Positions 18,481-27,736 of a stretch of DNA of 64,000 bases are shown in pieces; within the stretch, counting starts at the first letter, position 1; each line of letters starts with the position of its first letter. Where the stretch lies: contig JAJACK010000001.1 of assembly GCA_022601535.1 (NCBI GenBank), positions 69,993 to 133,992 on the forward strand. The letters run 5' to 3'. Source of the stretch: Chlamydiales bacterium. GTDB taxonomy: Bacteria > Chlamydiota > Chlamydiia > Chlamydiales > JAAKFR01. The notes under the pieces were generated by a model. It was given only the letters and a program-made list of their open reading frames with translations. It ran no database searches and was not told the DNA's origin. Both the position numbers and the translations under genes were made by a program.

Positions 18481-19779
18481 TTATCCAGGCCAATATTTGT
18501 CGATCAATCCTTGTTTAATTCCAACTTCATGCCTTTGGAAACACTCTGAGAGGATTTTCCATCCAAGGTCGAGCGCTTCATCGATCGTGATATTGACCTC
18601 TAAAGACATCATTTTGGATTCAAAAAGTTTGGAATAAGCAAGGAGCTTTTCATCCCATCTAGAGAGCTTAAAGCCCATAGATTGACGCTCTCTTGCCTTT
18701 TTTGAATCGGCATAGAGTCGGATCATCCCATTGGCAATATCCCCATGATCTTCACGGGTCACTTTTCCAATGACGAGCTGTTTAAGTCTTGAAAGTGATC
18801 CAAAAGGATCAATCGATCCTCCGTGGAGATAGAATTGCCCTTCTGTGATGTAACCCGTGTTATCTGGAACAGGATGGGTGACATCATCCCCCGGCATGGT
18901 CGTCACAGCGATGACGGTGATCGAGCCTGAACCATCGATATCGACCGCTTTCTCATACCGGGAAGCCAAGTCTGAATAGAGTGAGCCTGGGTAACCTCGG
19001 TTTGATGGAATTTGGTCCATCGTAATCGAAATCTCTTTGATCGCATCGGCAAAGGCTGTCATATCGGTGAGAAGAACTAAGACATCTTTCCCCTCTGTTG
19101 CAAATTTTTCAGCACACGCCAAAGCCATATCAGGGGCAAGAAGGCACTCAACAGCAGGGTCGACAGCTTGGTGGATAAACATCACTGTTTGATCAGCTTT
19201 TCCAGCATTTTGTGCGTTATCGATAAAAGCTTGGTAGTCGGCAAAAGTGAGCCCCATCCCTCCGATAATGACGATGTCTGCATCGGTTTGGTTTGCAATT
19301 CTCATCAAAAGAGGATTATACGGCTCTCCAGCAACGGAGAAAATCGGAATTTTTTGCGATTTAACAAGACAGTTAAAGACGTCGATCATAGGGATGTTTG
19401 TTCGAACCATCTGTTTGGGAATAATTCGCTTAACAGGATTAAATGAAGGTTGGCCGATCGGAATTTTTTCTCCCAAAATTGCAGGTCCACTGTCGATAGG
19501 AGTGCCAATCCCTGAGAGACGACGACCGAGAAGGCCTTCTCCATAAGTCGCTTCAATTGCGCGCTTTAAAAAGACAACTCTATCACCTGTCGAGATGCCA
19601 CGCGTCCCTCCAAAAACCTGCAAAGTTGCTTGATCTTTATCAAAACGAAGGACAGAGGCATAGGTCTTTTGCCCGTCTGCTTTTTCAATTTGAGCAAGCT
19701 CACCTAAACAAACCCCTTCGGCTGTCACAGTGATTAGGTTTCCCCGCATATCATTGATTCTATCGTGAATTTTCTTCAT
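18481..19779 (-). CDS. atpB: V-type ATP synthase subunit B (non-catalytic)
   Basis: The 432-residue protein has the beta-barrel, nucleotide-fold and C-terminal domains of V/A-type B subunits. Landmarks are '[21 protein letters not shown]' region near residue 70, '[19 protein letters not shown]' and '[22 protein letters not shown]' (approximate). It lacks a classical P-loop, as expected for B. Its ATG overlaps the atpA stop (ATGA). Confidence 0.96.
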   Translation of the reverse strand: MKKIHDRINDMRGNLITVTAEGVCLGELAQIEKADGQKTYASVLRFDKDQATLQVFGGTRGISTGDRVVFLKRAIEATYGEGLLGRRLSGIGTPIDSGPAILGEKIPIGQPSFNPVKRIIPKQMVRTNIPMIDVFNCLVKSQKIPIFSVAGEPYNPLLMRIANQTDADIVIIGGMGLTFADYQAFIDNAQNAGKADQTVMFIHQAVDPAVECLLAPDMALACAEKFATEGKDVLVLLTDMTAFADAIKEISITMDQIPSNRGYPGSLYSDLASRYEKAVDIDGSGSITVIAVTTMPGDDVTHPVPDNTGYITEGQFYLHGGSIDPFGSLSRLKQLVIGKVTREDHGDIANGMIRLYADSKKARERQSMGFKLSRWDEKLLAYSKLFESKMMSLEVNITIDEALDLGWKILSECFQRHEVGIKQGLIDKYWPG

Positions 19780-21527
19780 ATTTTCGCACTGTTAATCATT
19801 TCATGAACCTCATCGAGAAGTTTTTTCGCTTCTGAGCTTCCCTCTTTTTGTGAATTCATCGTTTTTATCTTCCCTTGCAAGGTGAGAAAAAATTCCCTTG
19901 CTTTATCCCGTGAAGGAAATTGAAAATCTGCTTCAAAAATTGAATCGACAAGTTGGAAAAGAGGAATTTGCCTTTTTAAGGGACAGTAGCAATCAACTGG
20001 GTCAAAGGCATTTTGTTGTAGATAGCAAAAATCGTAGAGCTCCCCTTTAAGATGTAAAATCACATCTTCAATCGATGTTCCTTCCTCTCCGACAACTTCC
20101 ATCCGTTTTCCAATCTCATTCCCCTCTTTTAAGATCCTCGAACTTCGCTTTACAAGCCCCCCCCATCCAGCAACTTGCTCTTCGAGCTGTTTAGACACAT
20201 CCTCGACATACCTCGACCATGAAATCAACGGATCGACCGATGGGTAGCGTCTTGCATCTGAACGCGCTTTTGAAAGACCACAAAAAGCACCAACAACAGA
20301 AAGAGTCGATTGTGTAACAGGCTCTTCAAAGTTCCCCCCCGCAGGAGAGACAGCACCACAAACAGTGACCGATCCTTCTTCTCCATCGTTCAAAGAGACA
20401 ACACCCGCCCTTTCGTAAAAAGCGGCAATACGTGAGGCTAAATAGGCAGGAAAAGCTTCCTCTCCAGGAATCTCTTCCAAACGCCCCGACATCTCACGAA
20501 GAGCTTGTGCCCAACGAGAGGTTGAATCGGCAAGCAAGAGGACATCGAGCCCCATCTGACGGTAGTATTCAGCAATCGTCATCCCCATATAAATCGATGA
20601 CTCACGCGCTGCCACAGGCATAGAAGACGTGTTACAAATGATGCAGGTCCGTGTCATCAACGGCTCATTGGTATGTGGATCGGTCAACTCTGGAAATTCC
20701 CGCAAAACTTCCACCACCTCTCCAGCTCGCTCTCCACACGCACATAAAACAACGAGGTCAACATCTGAGTATTTTGAAAGGTGGTGTTGTAAAACCGTTT
20801 TACCCGCTCCAAAAGGACCTGGAGTACAAAAGGCTCCCCCCTTCAAAATCGGCATCTGCGTATCGATCAAACGCATTCCTGTTTCCATCATCTCATGCGG
20901 CTTGATCTTTTCCCCTTCCATCAAACCCATTTTCACAGGCCATTTTTGCACCATAGTGAATTCGAGCTCTTCCCCTTTTTCATCCTTACCGCGTGCGACA
21001 ACCGTGTCGATTGTATACTTTCCAGGAGAAATCACCCATGTCAATGTCACTTTTCCAAAGAAAGAAAAGGGGACCATAATGTGATGGGTAAAGCGTCCTT
21101 CCATCGTCGTTCCAAGTGTTTGTCCCCGCTGCAATGTTTCTCCAATCTTTGCAACCGGTACGTAATCCCACTCCACACTTCTGTCAAGCGGAAGGACATA
21201 GACACCTCGCGGCAAGAAATAGCCAGAGCTTTCTGCAACCGTTTCCAAACGATTTTGCAATCCATCAAAAATTGATTTTAGAAGGCCAGGGCCAAGCTCC
21301 GCCTCTAAAAGATCTCCTGTAAAACTCACAGGAGTTCCAAATTTAACGCCATCTGTGTCTTCAAATACTTGGAGCTTAACTTCATCTCCAACAATTTCGA
21401 TCACTTCAGCCTTTAAGCTCTCTTTTTCAACTTCGACAAAGGCGACTTCACCTTGCCTCACATTTCCTTCAAATTTTACAGAGAGGAGGTTTCCAAACGC
21501 TTTGACAACTGTCCCACTTGTCTTCAT
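19776..21527 (-). CDS. atpA: V-type ATP synthase subunit A (catalytic)
   Basis: The 583-residue protein carries the P-loop GPFGAGKT near residue 237 and '[20 protein letters not shown]' typical of A subunits. The 'non-homologous' insertion of A subunits lies between the barrel and the P-loop ('[14 protein letters not shown]'). It hydrolyses or makes ATP coupled to Na+ or H+ movement. Start and stop both overlap neighbours by 4 nt, giving a translationally coupled operon. Confidence 0.97.
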   Translation of the reverse strand: MKTSGTVVKAFGNLLSVKFEGNVRQGEVAFVEVEKESLKAEVIEIVGDEVKLQVFEDTDGVKFGTPVSFTGDLLEAELGPGLLKSIFDGLQNRLETVAESSGYFLPRGVYVLPLDRSVEWDYVPVAKIGETLQRGQTLGTTMEGRFTHHIMVPFSFFGKVTLTWVISPGKYTIDTVVARGKDEKGEELEFTMVQKWPVKMGLMEGEKIKPHEMMETGMRLIDTQMPILKGGAFCTPGPFGAGKTVLQHHLSKYSDVDLVVLCACGERAGEVVEVLREFPELTDPHTNEPLMTRTCIICNTSSMPVAARESSIYMGMTIAEYYRQMGLDVLLLADSTSRWAQALREMSGRLEEIPGEEAFPAYLASRIAAFYERAGVVSLNDGEEGSVTVCGAVSPAGGNFEEPVTQSTLSVVGAFCGLSKARSDARRYPSVDPLISWSRYVEDVSKQLEEQVAGWGGLVKRSSRILKEGNEIGKRMEVVGEEGTSIEDVILHLKGELYDFCYLQQNAFDPVDCYCPLKRQIPLFQLVDSIFEADFQFPSRDKAREFFLTLQGKIKTMNSQKEGSSEAKKLLDEVHEMINSAKI

Positions 21528-22321
21528 TGAACATTCCTTTCGATTTGATCGATCACTTCAATTCCTTTTTGCATATCTAACTCATTAAATCTCTCCACAA
21601 TGATCAAACGAGCCATATAATTTAAGATCCGATCGATGGTAAAGAGATCTCCCCCCCAAAACTCAATCATGTGATTGAATTGATACTCATAAAGCGCTTT
21701 GTGCAGCTGAAGAGGGTCTTCTAAATGCGCTTCAAAAAGAGGCTTTAAATCCTTGTATTCAAAAGGGGGTTCATAAACCTTTGCATCTTTTTGCGCAAGA
21801 ATTTCTGCGATAAAGGGTTCCCCAACATCCTCATATTGCAACTCCACACCCAAGTCTCGGTTCAACTGCTTTGCTCTAAAGCCTAAGATGACCAAACGCC
21901 ACTGCTTTTGGAATGTGTAGTAGTCCTTTAAAAATCCCTCTGTCCGTTCGATTTGCTCTTCATAAAATTGACTTAGAAGCGTTTGAAAATTTGCAAGACG
22001 CTCTTCATCCGAGTGGTATCGATTCAAGTAGTCGATTAAAAAAAGAGGGAACTCCTCATCATTGGGCCAGCTATAGTCAAAAAGAGCTTGCTCAATTTCA
22101 TCTCGACTGAAATTGCCTCGAAGCTCAAAAGGTTCCTTCGCCCAAAAAGCGCGGAAATTCTCATAATCAACCTGTCGAAGAAGCTCTTTTACTTTTAATC
22201 TATCGTCATCAGAATGGATGTTCACTTCGATCAATTCACGCAACTCAGACAACCCCAGCGGAGGGAGGTGTCCAATTTCGAGCTCAGGGAGAAGGCTTGC
22301 TAAAAAAAAATATTCCGTCAT
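21524..22321 (-). CDS. DUF2764-type protein of the V-ATPase operon
   Basis: The 265-residue acidic helical protein lies between atpE and atpA, where Chlamydia (CT309) and Bacteroidetes operons carry a DUF2764 gene. 'FFLASLLPELEIGHLPPLG' at the N-terminus is typical. It is probably the stand-in for the C-type subunit that links rotor and stator, as no separate subunit C or F gene is present; this role is inference. It overlaps atpE and atpA by 4 nt each. Confidence 0.82.
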   Translation of the reverse strand: MTEYFFLASLLPELEIGHLPPLGLSELRELIEVNIHSDDDRLKVKELLRQVDYENFRAFWAKEPFELRGNFSRDEIEQALFDYSWPNDEEFPLFLIDYLNRYHSDEERLANFQTLLSQFYEEQIERTEGFLKDYYTFQKQWRLVILGFRAKQLNRDLGVELQYEDVGEPFIAEILAQKDAKVYEPPFEYKDLKPLFEAHLEDPLQLHKALYEYQFNHMIEFWGGDLFTIDRILNYMARLIIVERFNELDMQKGIEVIDQIERNVQ

Positions 22322-22941
22322 TGAAATAATCTATCTCTAAAGTCTTTGTGCAAATAGAGCTTGAATAGTTCAACAAGAGACTCTTCTGTCACATCCAAAG
22401 TCAATTTACGGTCATGGAGCTTCAACTGAACTCCTCCCATAAATTCACCGACAACCACACTTTTTTCCTTCAATTTTTTTACAATTGAGTCGATCAAAAG
22501 AGCATTCACCTCTTTTGGAGAGCCAACCTTTGGAATGAGAGCTGAAAAATCTGCTCCTATCCCCTCTTTTTCAATCGACTCTACAAGGATTGAAACCAGT
22601 TTTGCACTCACCTTAGAGTCGGTCGTTTGATCTGCAACCCATTCGATGAGGCTTTCATTTAAAAGTTTCTTTTCGATCTCTTGCCTCAGCTCTTCAATCC
22701 CCTGCTTGCACGCTTGACGAAGAGAGCTTTCAAAAAGTTTTCGCTCTTCACTATTTTTTTTCGCCGCCGCCTCAACCATTTCTTGAGATTTTTTCTCAGC
22801 CTCCCGAAGAATGCCCTGTGCCTTCTTCTCAGCCTGCTCTACAATAGATGCCGCCTCAACCTTTGCAGGTTGGATCGTCTCGTTTTTAAGAACCTCACAG
22901 ATTTTTTTGATTTTATCTTTGCCACTATCTAGAGAATTCAT
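22318..22941 (-). CDS. atpE: V-type ATP synthase subunit E (peripheral stalk)
   Basis: The 207-residue protein has a long charged coiled coil in its first ~110 residues (rich in Ala, Glu, Lys) and a globular C-terminal part, the layout of subunit E. It is the first gene of the operon; a GAGG element lies just before its ATG. The promoter should lie in the 77-nt gap shared with the divergent secreted-protein gene. Confidence 0.92.
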   Translation of the reverse strand: MNSLDSGKDKIKKICEVLKNETIQPAKVEAASIVEQAEKKAQGILREAEKKSQEMVEAAAKKNSEERKLFESSLRQACKQGIEELRQEIEKKLLNESLIEWVADQTTDSKVSAKLVSILVESIEKEGIGADFSALIPKVGSPKEVNALLIDSIVKKLKEKSVVVGEFMGGVQLKLHDRKLTLDVTEESLVELFKLYLHKDFRDRLFQ

Positions 22942-23018
22942 TATGGTAAGCCTCGTATTGGTTAACGTGTGATTTTACAGAGAAAGTGATAAATTTCAAG
23001 AACTATTCGAGGTAAGAT

Positions 23019-23486
23019 ATGAGACTCATTTTCAGCTTCCTTCTTCTTATGACTCCTCTTTTTGCTCGCGTGAGCATTTCCCAACCCAAAGGGTGGGATC
23101 GGATCCAAGATCCAAACCAATTACCAGCCAAAATCGAACTGATTTATGTTGGTTCAGCCCAATCAAAATTTAGACCCTCAATCAATGTTGCAAAAGAAGA
23201 GATTTCCGTTCCACTCAACGACTATGTTGAGGCAGCAAAAGAGTACCACAGCCGAGCACCGCAAACTCTTATACAAGAATTAGGCACGATAAAAACAGCA
23301 TCTGGACCAGGAAAACTTCTACAAATTGACAGAAAAACTGAATGGGGAAATGTCCGTTTTATCCAAGCTTCAATCGCCATTGACAAAGTTGCTTACGTCA
23401 TTACAGGCACTTGTTTAAAAGAAGAGTTTGGAACCTACTGCACAACTTTTTTTGATGCGATCAAAACCTTTAAAGTAGAAAATTAA
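23019..23486 (+). CDS. Secreted hypothetical protein
   Basis: The 155-residue protein begins with a Sec signal peptide (MRLIFSFLLLMTPLFA), with cleavage likely after residue 16. The mature part ('GWDRIQDPNQLPAKIELIYVG', 'TAYVITGT'-like strand near the end) recalls the PsbP/DUF1795-like fold often found in small periplasmic proteins; this is only a pattern impression. GAGGT precedes the ATG. Divergent from atpE. Confidence 0.75.
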   Translation: MRLIFSFLLLMTPLFARVSISQPKGWDRIQDPNQLPAKIELIYVGSAQSKFRPSINVAKEEISVPLNDYVEAAKEYHSRAPQTLIQELGTIKTASGPGKLLQIDRKTEWGNVRFIQASIAIDKVAYVITGTCLKEEFGTYCTTFFDAIKTFKVEN

Positions 23487-23531
23487 TTCGACACCACCTA
23501 AGATGGTGGTTAACACAAATTGGAGTTAAAT

Positions 23532-23807
23532 ATGAAGAAATGCGTCTCTTTTTTAACGATGATCGTTTTTTTAGCATCACCGTTTTCAAACTATCTCTAT
23601 GCAGAAGAGTGTAGAGTTGAAGCTGCAACTGTTGTTGAATTACCACATAATGAAATTGCAGATTGTGGACAAAATTACAACTGCGAACCAGCTTACGATT
23701 GTGGTTCATGCTGCGGACTTAACTGGTGTGGAATTGGATTGCTACTTGCCGCCGTTGGTGGAGCTGTTGCAATCATCGTGACACATAACACTGCCAGTTC
23801 GCACTAA
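23532..23807 (+). CDS. Small Cys-rich secreted protein A
   Basis: I chose ATG 23532, which has GGAG at 23522-23525; an upstream TTG is weaker. The 91-residue protein has a signal peptide (ending around YAEE), a Cys-rich middle with eight cysteines, and a hydrophobic segment 'GIGLLLAAVGGAVAIIV' followed by a short tail ending in SSH. The next protein has the same architecture. Chlamydiae use Cys-rich envelope proteins for disulfide cross-linking; assignment to that role is inference. Confidence 0.72.
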   Translation: MKKCVSFLTMIVFLASPFSNYLYAEECRVEAATVVELPHNEIADCGQNYNCEPAYDCGSCCGLNWCGIGLLLAAVGGAVAIIVTHNTASSH

Positions 23808-23815
23808 GAGGAAGG

Positions 23816-24238
23816 ATGAAGCGCTTTTTTGTCCTTACCATTCTCTTTTGTTTCTGCTTCAGCCCTTATGGTTTTTGTGTGGACGATACTTTTTTCGACT
23901 ACCAAAACTATAATCACGGCTATTGCCCAGACTGTAACTATTGCCCTTGCCGGTGCGATGTTGAGTCGTGCCCAAGTGGCAACCCCTCCTGTCCTCCACA
24001 AAAGGAGAACTACACTCCCCCCTACCCAAAAGAACCAACCCCTTGCCCTCCTACAGAGTCAAATGCTGCCCCCTGTGCACCAACTCCTTGCGCAACGACC
24101 ACCTGTGATCCTTGTGCTCCTGTCTGTGGGGCAGAGTGTGGGATTTCAGTTTGTGCAATCACTGTAGCCATTGCTGCAGTTGCCGCTGCTGCCGCTATTA
24201 TTGTCGCTTCGAGCAATGGCGCTGGATCTGTACACTAA
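23816..24238 (+). CDS. Small Cys/Pro-rich secreted protein B
   Basis: AGGAAGG lies directly before ATG 23816. The 140-residue protein has a signal peptide (to about FGFCVD), a long Cys/Pro-rich region with about 18 cysteines, and a C-terminal hydrophobic segment 'AVAAAAAIIVAS' followed by a short Gly/Ser tail ending in SVH. It shares this plan with the previous gene, 8 nt upstream. The stop overlaps the start of the next gene (TAATG). No named family recognised. Confidence 0.72.
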   Translation: MKRFFVLTILFCFCFSPYGFCVDDTFFDYQNYNHGYCPDCNYCPCRCDVESCPSGNPSCPPQKENYTPPYPKEPTPCPPTESNAAPCAPTPCATTTCDPCAPVCGAECGISVCAITVAIAAVAAAAAIIVASSNGAGSVH

Positions 24239-24654
24239 TGAGTAAATTTCTCCTCCTTCTCCTTCTATCAGGCTGCATGAAGCAGACATGTTGGGAATTT
24301 GACAGAGTCAAAGAAGGGGCAAGTGTTGCGCTCTACACTCCGAAAAAACTTTTCAATTCCCTTCAATTTGAAATTCTCAACGATACAGAGCAAATTTACG
24401 GGTACCTAAATATCTTAAGAGGAAAATTCCCCCCTTCTCCTGAGATCATCTACACAATTGGAGATCATTCATTTAAATGTTCCGGAATCGTCATGAAGGG
24501 GGAGCAACGCCTTCTCTTACCCAAAGAAGTGACAATCACCCTTCTTAAAACGCTCCAAAAAGGGGAAGATATCAAGGTCTCCACGGGAAGTTATGTTGTT
24601 GACATCAGTGCATCTGGAGCATCGACAAGAGGCTCGACCCTAAATGTTATCTGA
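24238..24654 (+). CDS. Small lipoprotein
   Basis: The protein of 138 residues begins MSKFLLLLLLSGC, a lipobox with lipidated Cys13. The ATG overlaps the preceding stop (TAATG), so it is cotranslated with the Cys-rich pair. The mature part is beta-rich, with no recognised domain. The 3' end overlaps the convergent zinc-ribbon gene by 64 nt. Confidence 0.75.
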   Translation: MSKFLLLLLLSGCMKQTCWEFDRVKEGASVALYTPKKLFNSLQFEILNDTEQIYGYLNILRGKFPPSPEIIYTIGDHSFKCSGIVMKGEQRLLLPKEVTITLLKTLQKGEDIKVSTGSYVVDISASGASTRGSTLNVI

Positions 24655-24974
24655 GAAACTTTCCCATTGATATTGAGTTCGATCACAGAGTTCAGGCGAG
24701 TCAAAAGAAGGTTAAAAGGGACCTTTACATGGTGAGACCCAACATCAATTGCGATTGCTGTTTTTCCCAAAATTTCATTCGATGCTTGGATCTGATAGCA
24801 AAGCGCTTCAAACTGATTGAGATGTGAGACAAGCGTTTCATCATCAAATGCATATTTCTGTTTACATTCAGTGCAGACGATTCCTTTATTGAATTTATCT
24901 CTATCTAGAACAGAAAATAAAACCGGTGCCTTGCACTTATGGCACTTAAATTGAAGTCTATGTCCGATTTCCAT
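24591..24974 (-). CDS. Zinc-ribbon hypothetical protein
   Basis: Two CxxC pairs (CHKCK and CTECK) about 22 residues apart near the N-terminus suggest a zinc ribbon, followed by ~85 residues of mixed alpha/beta without a known domain. I prefer ATG 24974, with AAGAGA upstream, over ATG 24998. It converges on the lipoprotein gene with an unusual 64-nt overlap of coding sequence. Confidence 0.65.
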   Translation of the reverse strand: MEIGHRLQFKCHKCKAPVLFSVLDRDKFNKGIVCTECKQKYAFDDETLVSHLNQFEALCYQIQASNEILGKTAIAIDVGSHHVKVPFNLLLTRLNSVIELNINGKVSQITFRVEPLVDAPDALMSTT

Positions 24975-25086
24975 TACACATCTCTTGTTGTTCCCCATTC
25001 AGCAGGGTTGAGAAATAAATCTTTAACTGTTATAAAAGGTTAGGAGAGATTATATTTATCAGCTTCTTTAAAGCAAGGGTATTTAA

Positions 25087-26049
25087 ATGACAAAAAAACT
25101 TGATTCACTCAAAAAAATGACAACAGTGGTCTGTGATACAGGCGACATCAAAAGCATCAAACAGTACGAACCGACAGATGCCACAACCAACCCTTCCTTG
25201 ATTTTTCAAGCAGCTTCAGAAGCTGAATACCAATACTTGATTGAAGAAGCAATCTCTTACGGAACTCAAAAGACAACAGACAAAGAGCAGCTAATGCATT
25301 TCATTATGGATAAGCTCTTTGTGAATTTTGGTGTAGAAATTTTAAAAATTGTCCCAGGCCGAGTTTCGACAGAAGTGGATGCACGTCTCTCCTTTGATAC
25401 TTTAGGAAGCATTGAAAAGGGAAAATCACTCATTGCTCTTTATGAGGCAGCAGGAATTGACCGTTCACGTGTACTCATCAAGCTTGCATCTACATGGGAA
25501 GGAGTGCAAGCTGCGAAAGTGCTTGAAAAAGAAGGGATCCATTGCAACATGACCTTAATGTTTTCCCTTGCACAAGCGATTGCATGTGCTGAAGTTGGAG
25601 CAACACTCATCTCCCCTTTTGTGGGACGGATTCTCGATTGGTATAAAGCGAGCGAACATGTCGAAGGATATCCACCTGAGAAAGATCCTGGAGTTCTTTC
25701 AGTGGCAAAGATTTACAACTACTACAAGAAATTTGGTTACAAGACTCAGGTGATGGGAGCCTCCTTCCGCAACGTCGATGAGATCGTTCAGCTTGCAGGG
25801 TGTGACTTACTGACAATTGCCCCTAAATACCTAGAGACTCTCTCTAGTGAAGAGGGAACCCTTGAGCAAAAGCTCGACGCAAAAAAAGCGGTGAGCTTAG
25901 ATCTTGAAAAGTTGACTATCGATGAAAAGAGATTCCGTTATTTATTCAATGAAGATGCAATGGCGACCGAGAAGCTTGCAGAAGGGATCCGTAAATTTGC
26001 GGTCGATACGGTCAAACTAGAGAAGGCGATCTCAGAAAAATTGAAATAG
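25087..26049 (+). CDS. tal: Transaldolase
   Basis: The 320-residue protein is a TalB-type transaldolase. '[13 protein letters not shown]' near the N-terminus, the Schiff-base lysine in '[11 protein letters not shown]' and '[13 protein letters not shown]' are all present. It moves dihydroxyacetone units between sugar phosphates in the non-oxidative pentose phosphate pathway, supplying erythrose 4-phosphate (used by the DAHP synthase in this window). Location just before rpoC matches Chlamydia apart from the inserted ankyrin gene. Confidence 0.96.
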   Translation: MTKKLDSLKKMTTVVCDTGDIKSIKQYEPTDATTNPSLIFQAASEAEYQYLIEEAISYGTQKTTDKEQLMHFIMDKLFVNFGVEILKIVPGRVSTEVDARLSFDTLGSIEKGKSLIALYEAAGIDRSRVLIKLASTWEGVQAAKVLEKEGIHCNMTLMFSLAQAIACAEVGATLISPFVGRILDWYKASEHVEGYPPEKDPGVLSVAKIYNYYKKFGYKTQVMGASFRNVDEIVQLAGCDLLTIAPKYLETLSSEEGTLEQKLDAKKAVSLDLEKLTIDEKRFRYLFNEDAMATEKLAEGIRKFAVDTVKLEKAISEKLK

Positions 26050-26067
26050 CCCTCTCCTAGCAAAAAC

Positions 26068-27444
26068 CTACATCAACACACACTGTGACCCACCTTGTGA
26101 CCCACCTTGTGACCCACCTTGTGACCCACCTTGAGGTCGTTGTTGTGGAGCTCGACCCGCTTGAGATCGTTCTCGAGCTGGTTCCCTTTGAGGCAGTTGT
26201 GCAGCTGGCTTATATCCCCGCTTAGGATCGGACAGTTTTTTGTATATATTGGGATGAGAGTCCTTTGCTATATCTGCAGCTGTCTTTCCATTGTGATCTT
26301 GGATATTTAAATCTACTTCGACACATTTATTTTTGGGATTTAATAAGGCATCTGCCAAATGAATTTTAGGGTCTGCAGCTATTAAATGAAGACAAGTTTG
26401 GCCCCTCTTATCCTGCACATTAGGATCTGCTGTTTTAAGCTCAACTAAGCGCTGGAAGAATTTTTTATCCTCATTATTCACAGCTAAATGAAAAAGGGTT
26501 TGGCCTTTTCCACCTTTAATATTCACGTTAATTCTAGAACCTGGGTTGGAATCTTCACACTTTTCTAAAACCCTGTCTAACAAGGAAGCGTCCCTATCAC
26601 TATCGGTAAGCATTAACCCGTAGAGAAGATGAAGTAAGGGAGATTTATCTGAATTTTGCAGATTAAAGTCTGCTCCAGCTTTAATTAACTCACCTACTGT
26701 TTTATAGCGCCTCTCTCGTAGAGCTAAACATACTGCTGTTTCACCCCTATTACTTTCTAGATTGAGATTAAGTCCTTCTACTTGACATAACTCTTCTACA
26801 AATTGGTCCATTCTTACAGCACTGTGTAAAAGGGGATTTCCCTCAAGGCTGATATTATTAGGGTTTGCCCCTTTTTCAATTAAACATCTTACAGCAAGAC
26901 TCCCCCTATGCATCACAGCTATGTGCAGCGGGGTCAATCCGAAGTGATCCTTAGCCTCAATATCACAGTGATTTAAAAGAATTTTAAGATCTTTCTCAGA
27001 AATATCTTGATTGGCAGCGGCTCGATGTAAAACTGTTCTGCCTTTGGAATCTTCACCTTCTCTAACCCCAATTGATAGACCAGTAATTCCTTGAGGATAT
27101 GTATATGGGAATGAAGCTATCATCCCATTACCCTCCACCTTTAAATTAACATTTAAGCCATCACCACTTGCAGCAACAAATAGCCCATAGGTATTTAAGA
27201 GTTGATGAATCTTGACAGCTGTCATTGCCGAAGAGGAAACTAGATCTTTAATATTTTCCACACAAAACTCTCTAACAGCTCCACTAAAAGTGTCGAATAA
27301 AACCTCTTCGCAATTTGGTTGAGAAAGCTTCTCTTGAACATAAGCTGAAAGGCCTGGATCTAAGGATATCGTAACAAATGGTTTATCTGCTTTCCATTCA
27401 ACATAACAAGGATCTTGTGGTAATTCTTTTAGGGGATTTGCCAT
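26068..27444 (-). CDS. Ankyrin-repeat protein with C-terminal CaaX-type motif (CVLM)
   Basis: The 458-residue protein has no signal peptide. About six or seven ankyrin repeats cover residues ~130-410 ('GRTVLHRAAAN', 'GLTPLHIAVMHRG', 'GNPLLHSAV', 'GQTLFHLAVNNED', 'GQTCLHLIAAD', 'GKTAADIAKDS'). A basic, Pro/Gln/Arg-rich linker follows, then four GGSQ units and the last four residues CVLM. C-aliphatic-aliphatic-Met at the exact C-terminus is a farnesylation signal in eukaryotes (N-Ras ends CVVM). Legionella effectors use host prenylation this way. AGGTAGGTG precedes the ATG. Effector role and prenylation are inference. Confidence 0.88.
   Translation of the reverse strand: MANPLKELPQDPCYVEWKADKPFVTISLDPGLSAYVQEKLSQPNCEEVLFDTFSGAVREFCVENIKDLVSSSAMTAVKIHQLLNTYGLFVAASGDGLNVNLKVEGNGMIASFPYTYPQGITGLSIGVREGEDSKGRTVLHRAAANQDISEKDLKILLNHCDIEAKDHFGLTPLHIAVMHRGSLAVRCLIEKGANPNNISLEGNPLLHSAVRMDQFVEELCQVEGLNLNLESNRGETAVCLALRERRYKTVGELIKAGADFNLQNSDKSPLLHLLYGLMLTDSDRDASLLDRVLEKCEDSNPGSRINVNIKGGKGQTLFHLAVNNEDKKFFQRLVELKTADPNVQDKRGQTCLHLIAADPKIHLADALLNPKNKCVEVDLNIQDHNGKTAADIAKDSHPNIYKKLSDPKRGYKPAAQLPQREPARERSQAGRAPQQRPQGGSQGGSQGGSQGGSQCVLM
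26086..26133 (-). repeat. Four perfect 12-bp tandem repeats (GGSQ units)
   Basis: The + strand unit TGACCCACCTTG occurs four times head to tail with no mismatch. On the coding strand it makes the GGSQ spacer directly before CVLM. The number of units may vary between strains by slippage. Confidence 0.95.
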
Positions 27445-27633
27445 TTTACACCTACCTTTTTATAAGTTTCACTGCCATGGTACGCCCCCTCCTCTATTTT
27501 TAACAAATAGCTTTTCAACTAAATGTCACAAGCTATCCTTAATTTATTCTTAATTAAGCAAATAGACACAAGCGAACGCGAGGCAAAAGCAAATGATTTA
27601 TTTTTTTATCGATGCGTAGCAATCGGTTTCTGT

Positions 27634-27733
27634 GGTTGTTTTTGACGCAGGGAAATTGTTATGCGGGAGTGCAGACAGTGCGATTAGCACGGCCAAGCGA
27701 GCGCAAGGCAATTTACCCAGTTCAAAAACAACC
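27634..27733. repeat. ~100-bp imperfect inverted repeat after rpoC
   Basis: GGTTGTTTTTGA (27634-27645) and its exact complement TCAAAAACAACC (27722-27733) begin a stem that continues inward with about 24 of 32 positions paired ('AAATTG' and 'TGCG' blocks). It starts 3 nt beyond the rpoC stop. A related GC-rich word occurs at 27570-27588 and again at 27695-27713 in direct orientation. It could serve as rpoC 3' structure or be a dispersed palindromic element. Confidence 0.6.
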
Positions 27734-27736
27734 CCC

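Noticed and set aside
20432-21322. Several frames of 60-150 codons opposite atpA
   Set aside because: They mirror the codon pattern of atpA and show no independent start signals or motifs.
26086-26133. Short tandem repeats as a possible CRISPR
   Set aside because: The 12-bp units touch each other with no spacers and are in frame inside the ankyrin gene, coding GGSQ.
26068-27444. F-box at the N-terminus of the ankyrin protein (LKELPQD)
   Set aside because: Only the first few residues resemble an F-box; the remaining pattern is absent.
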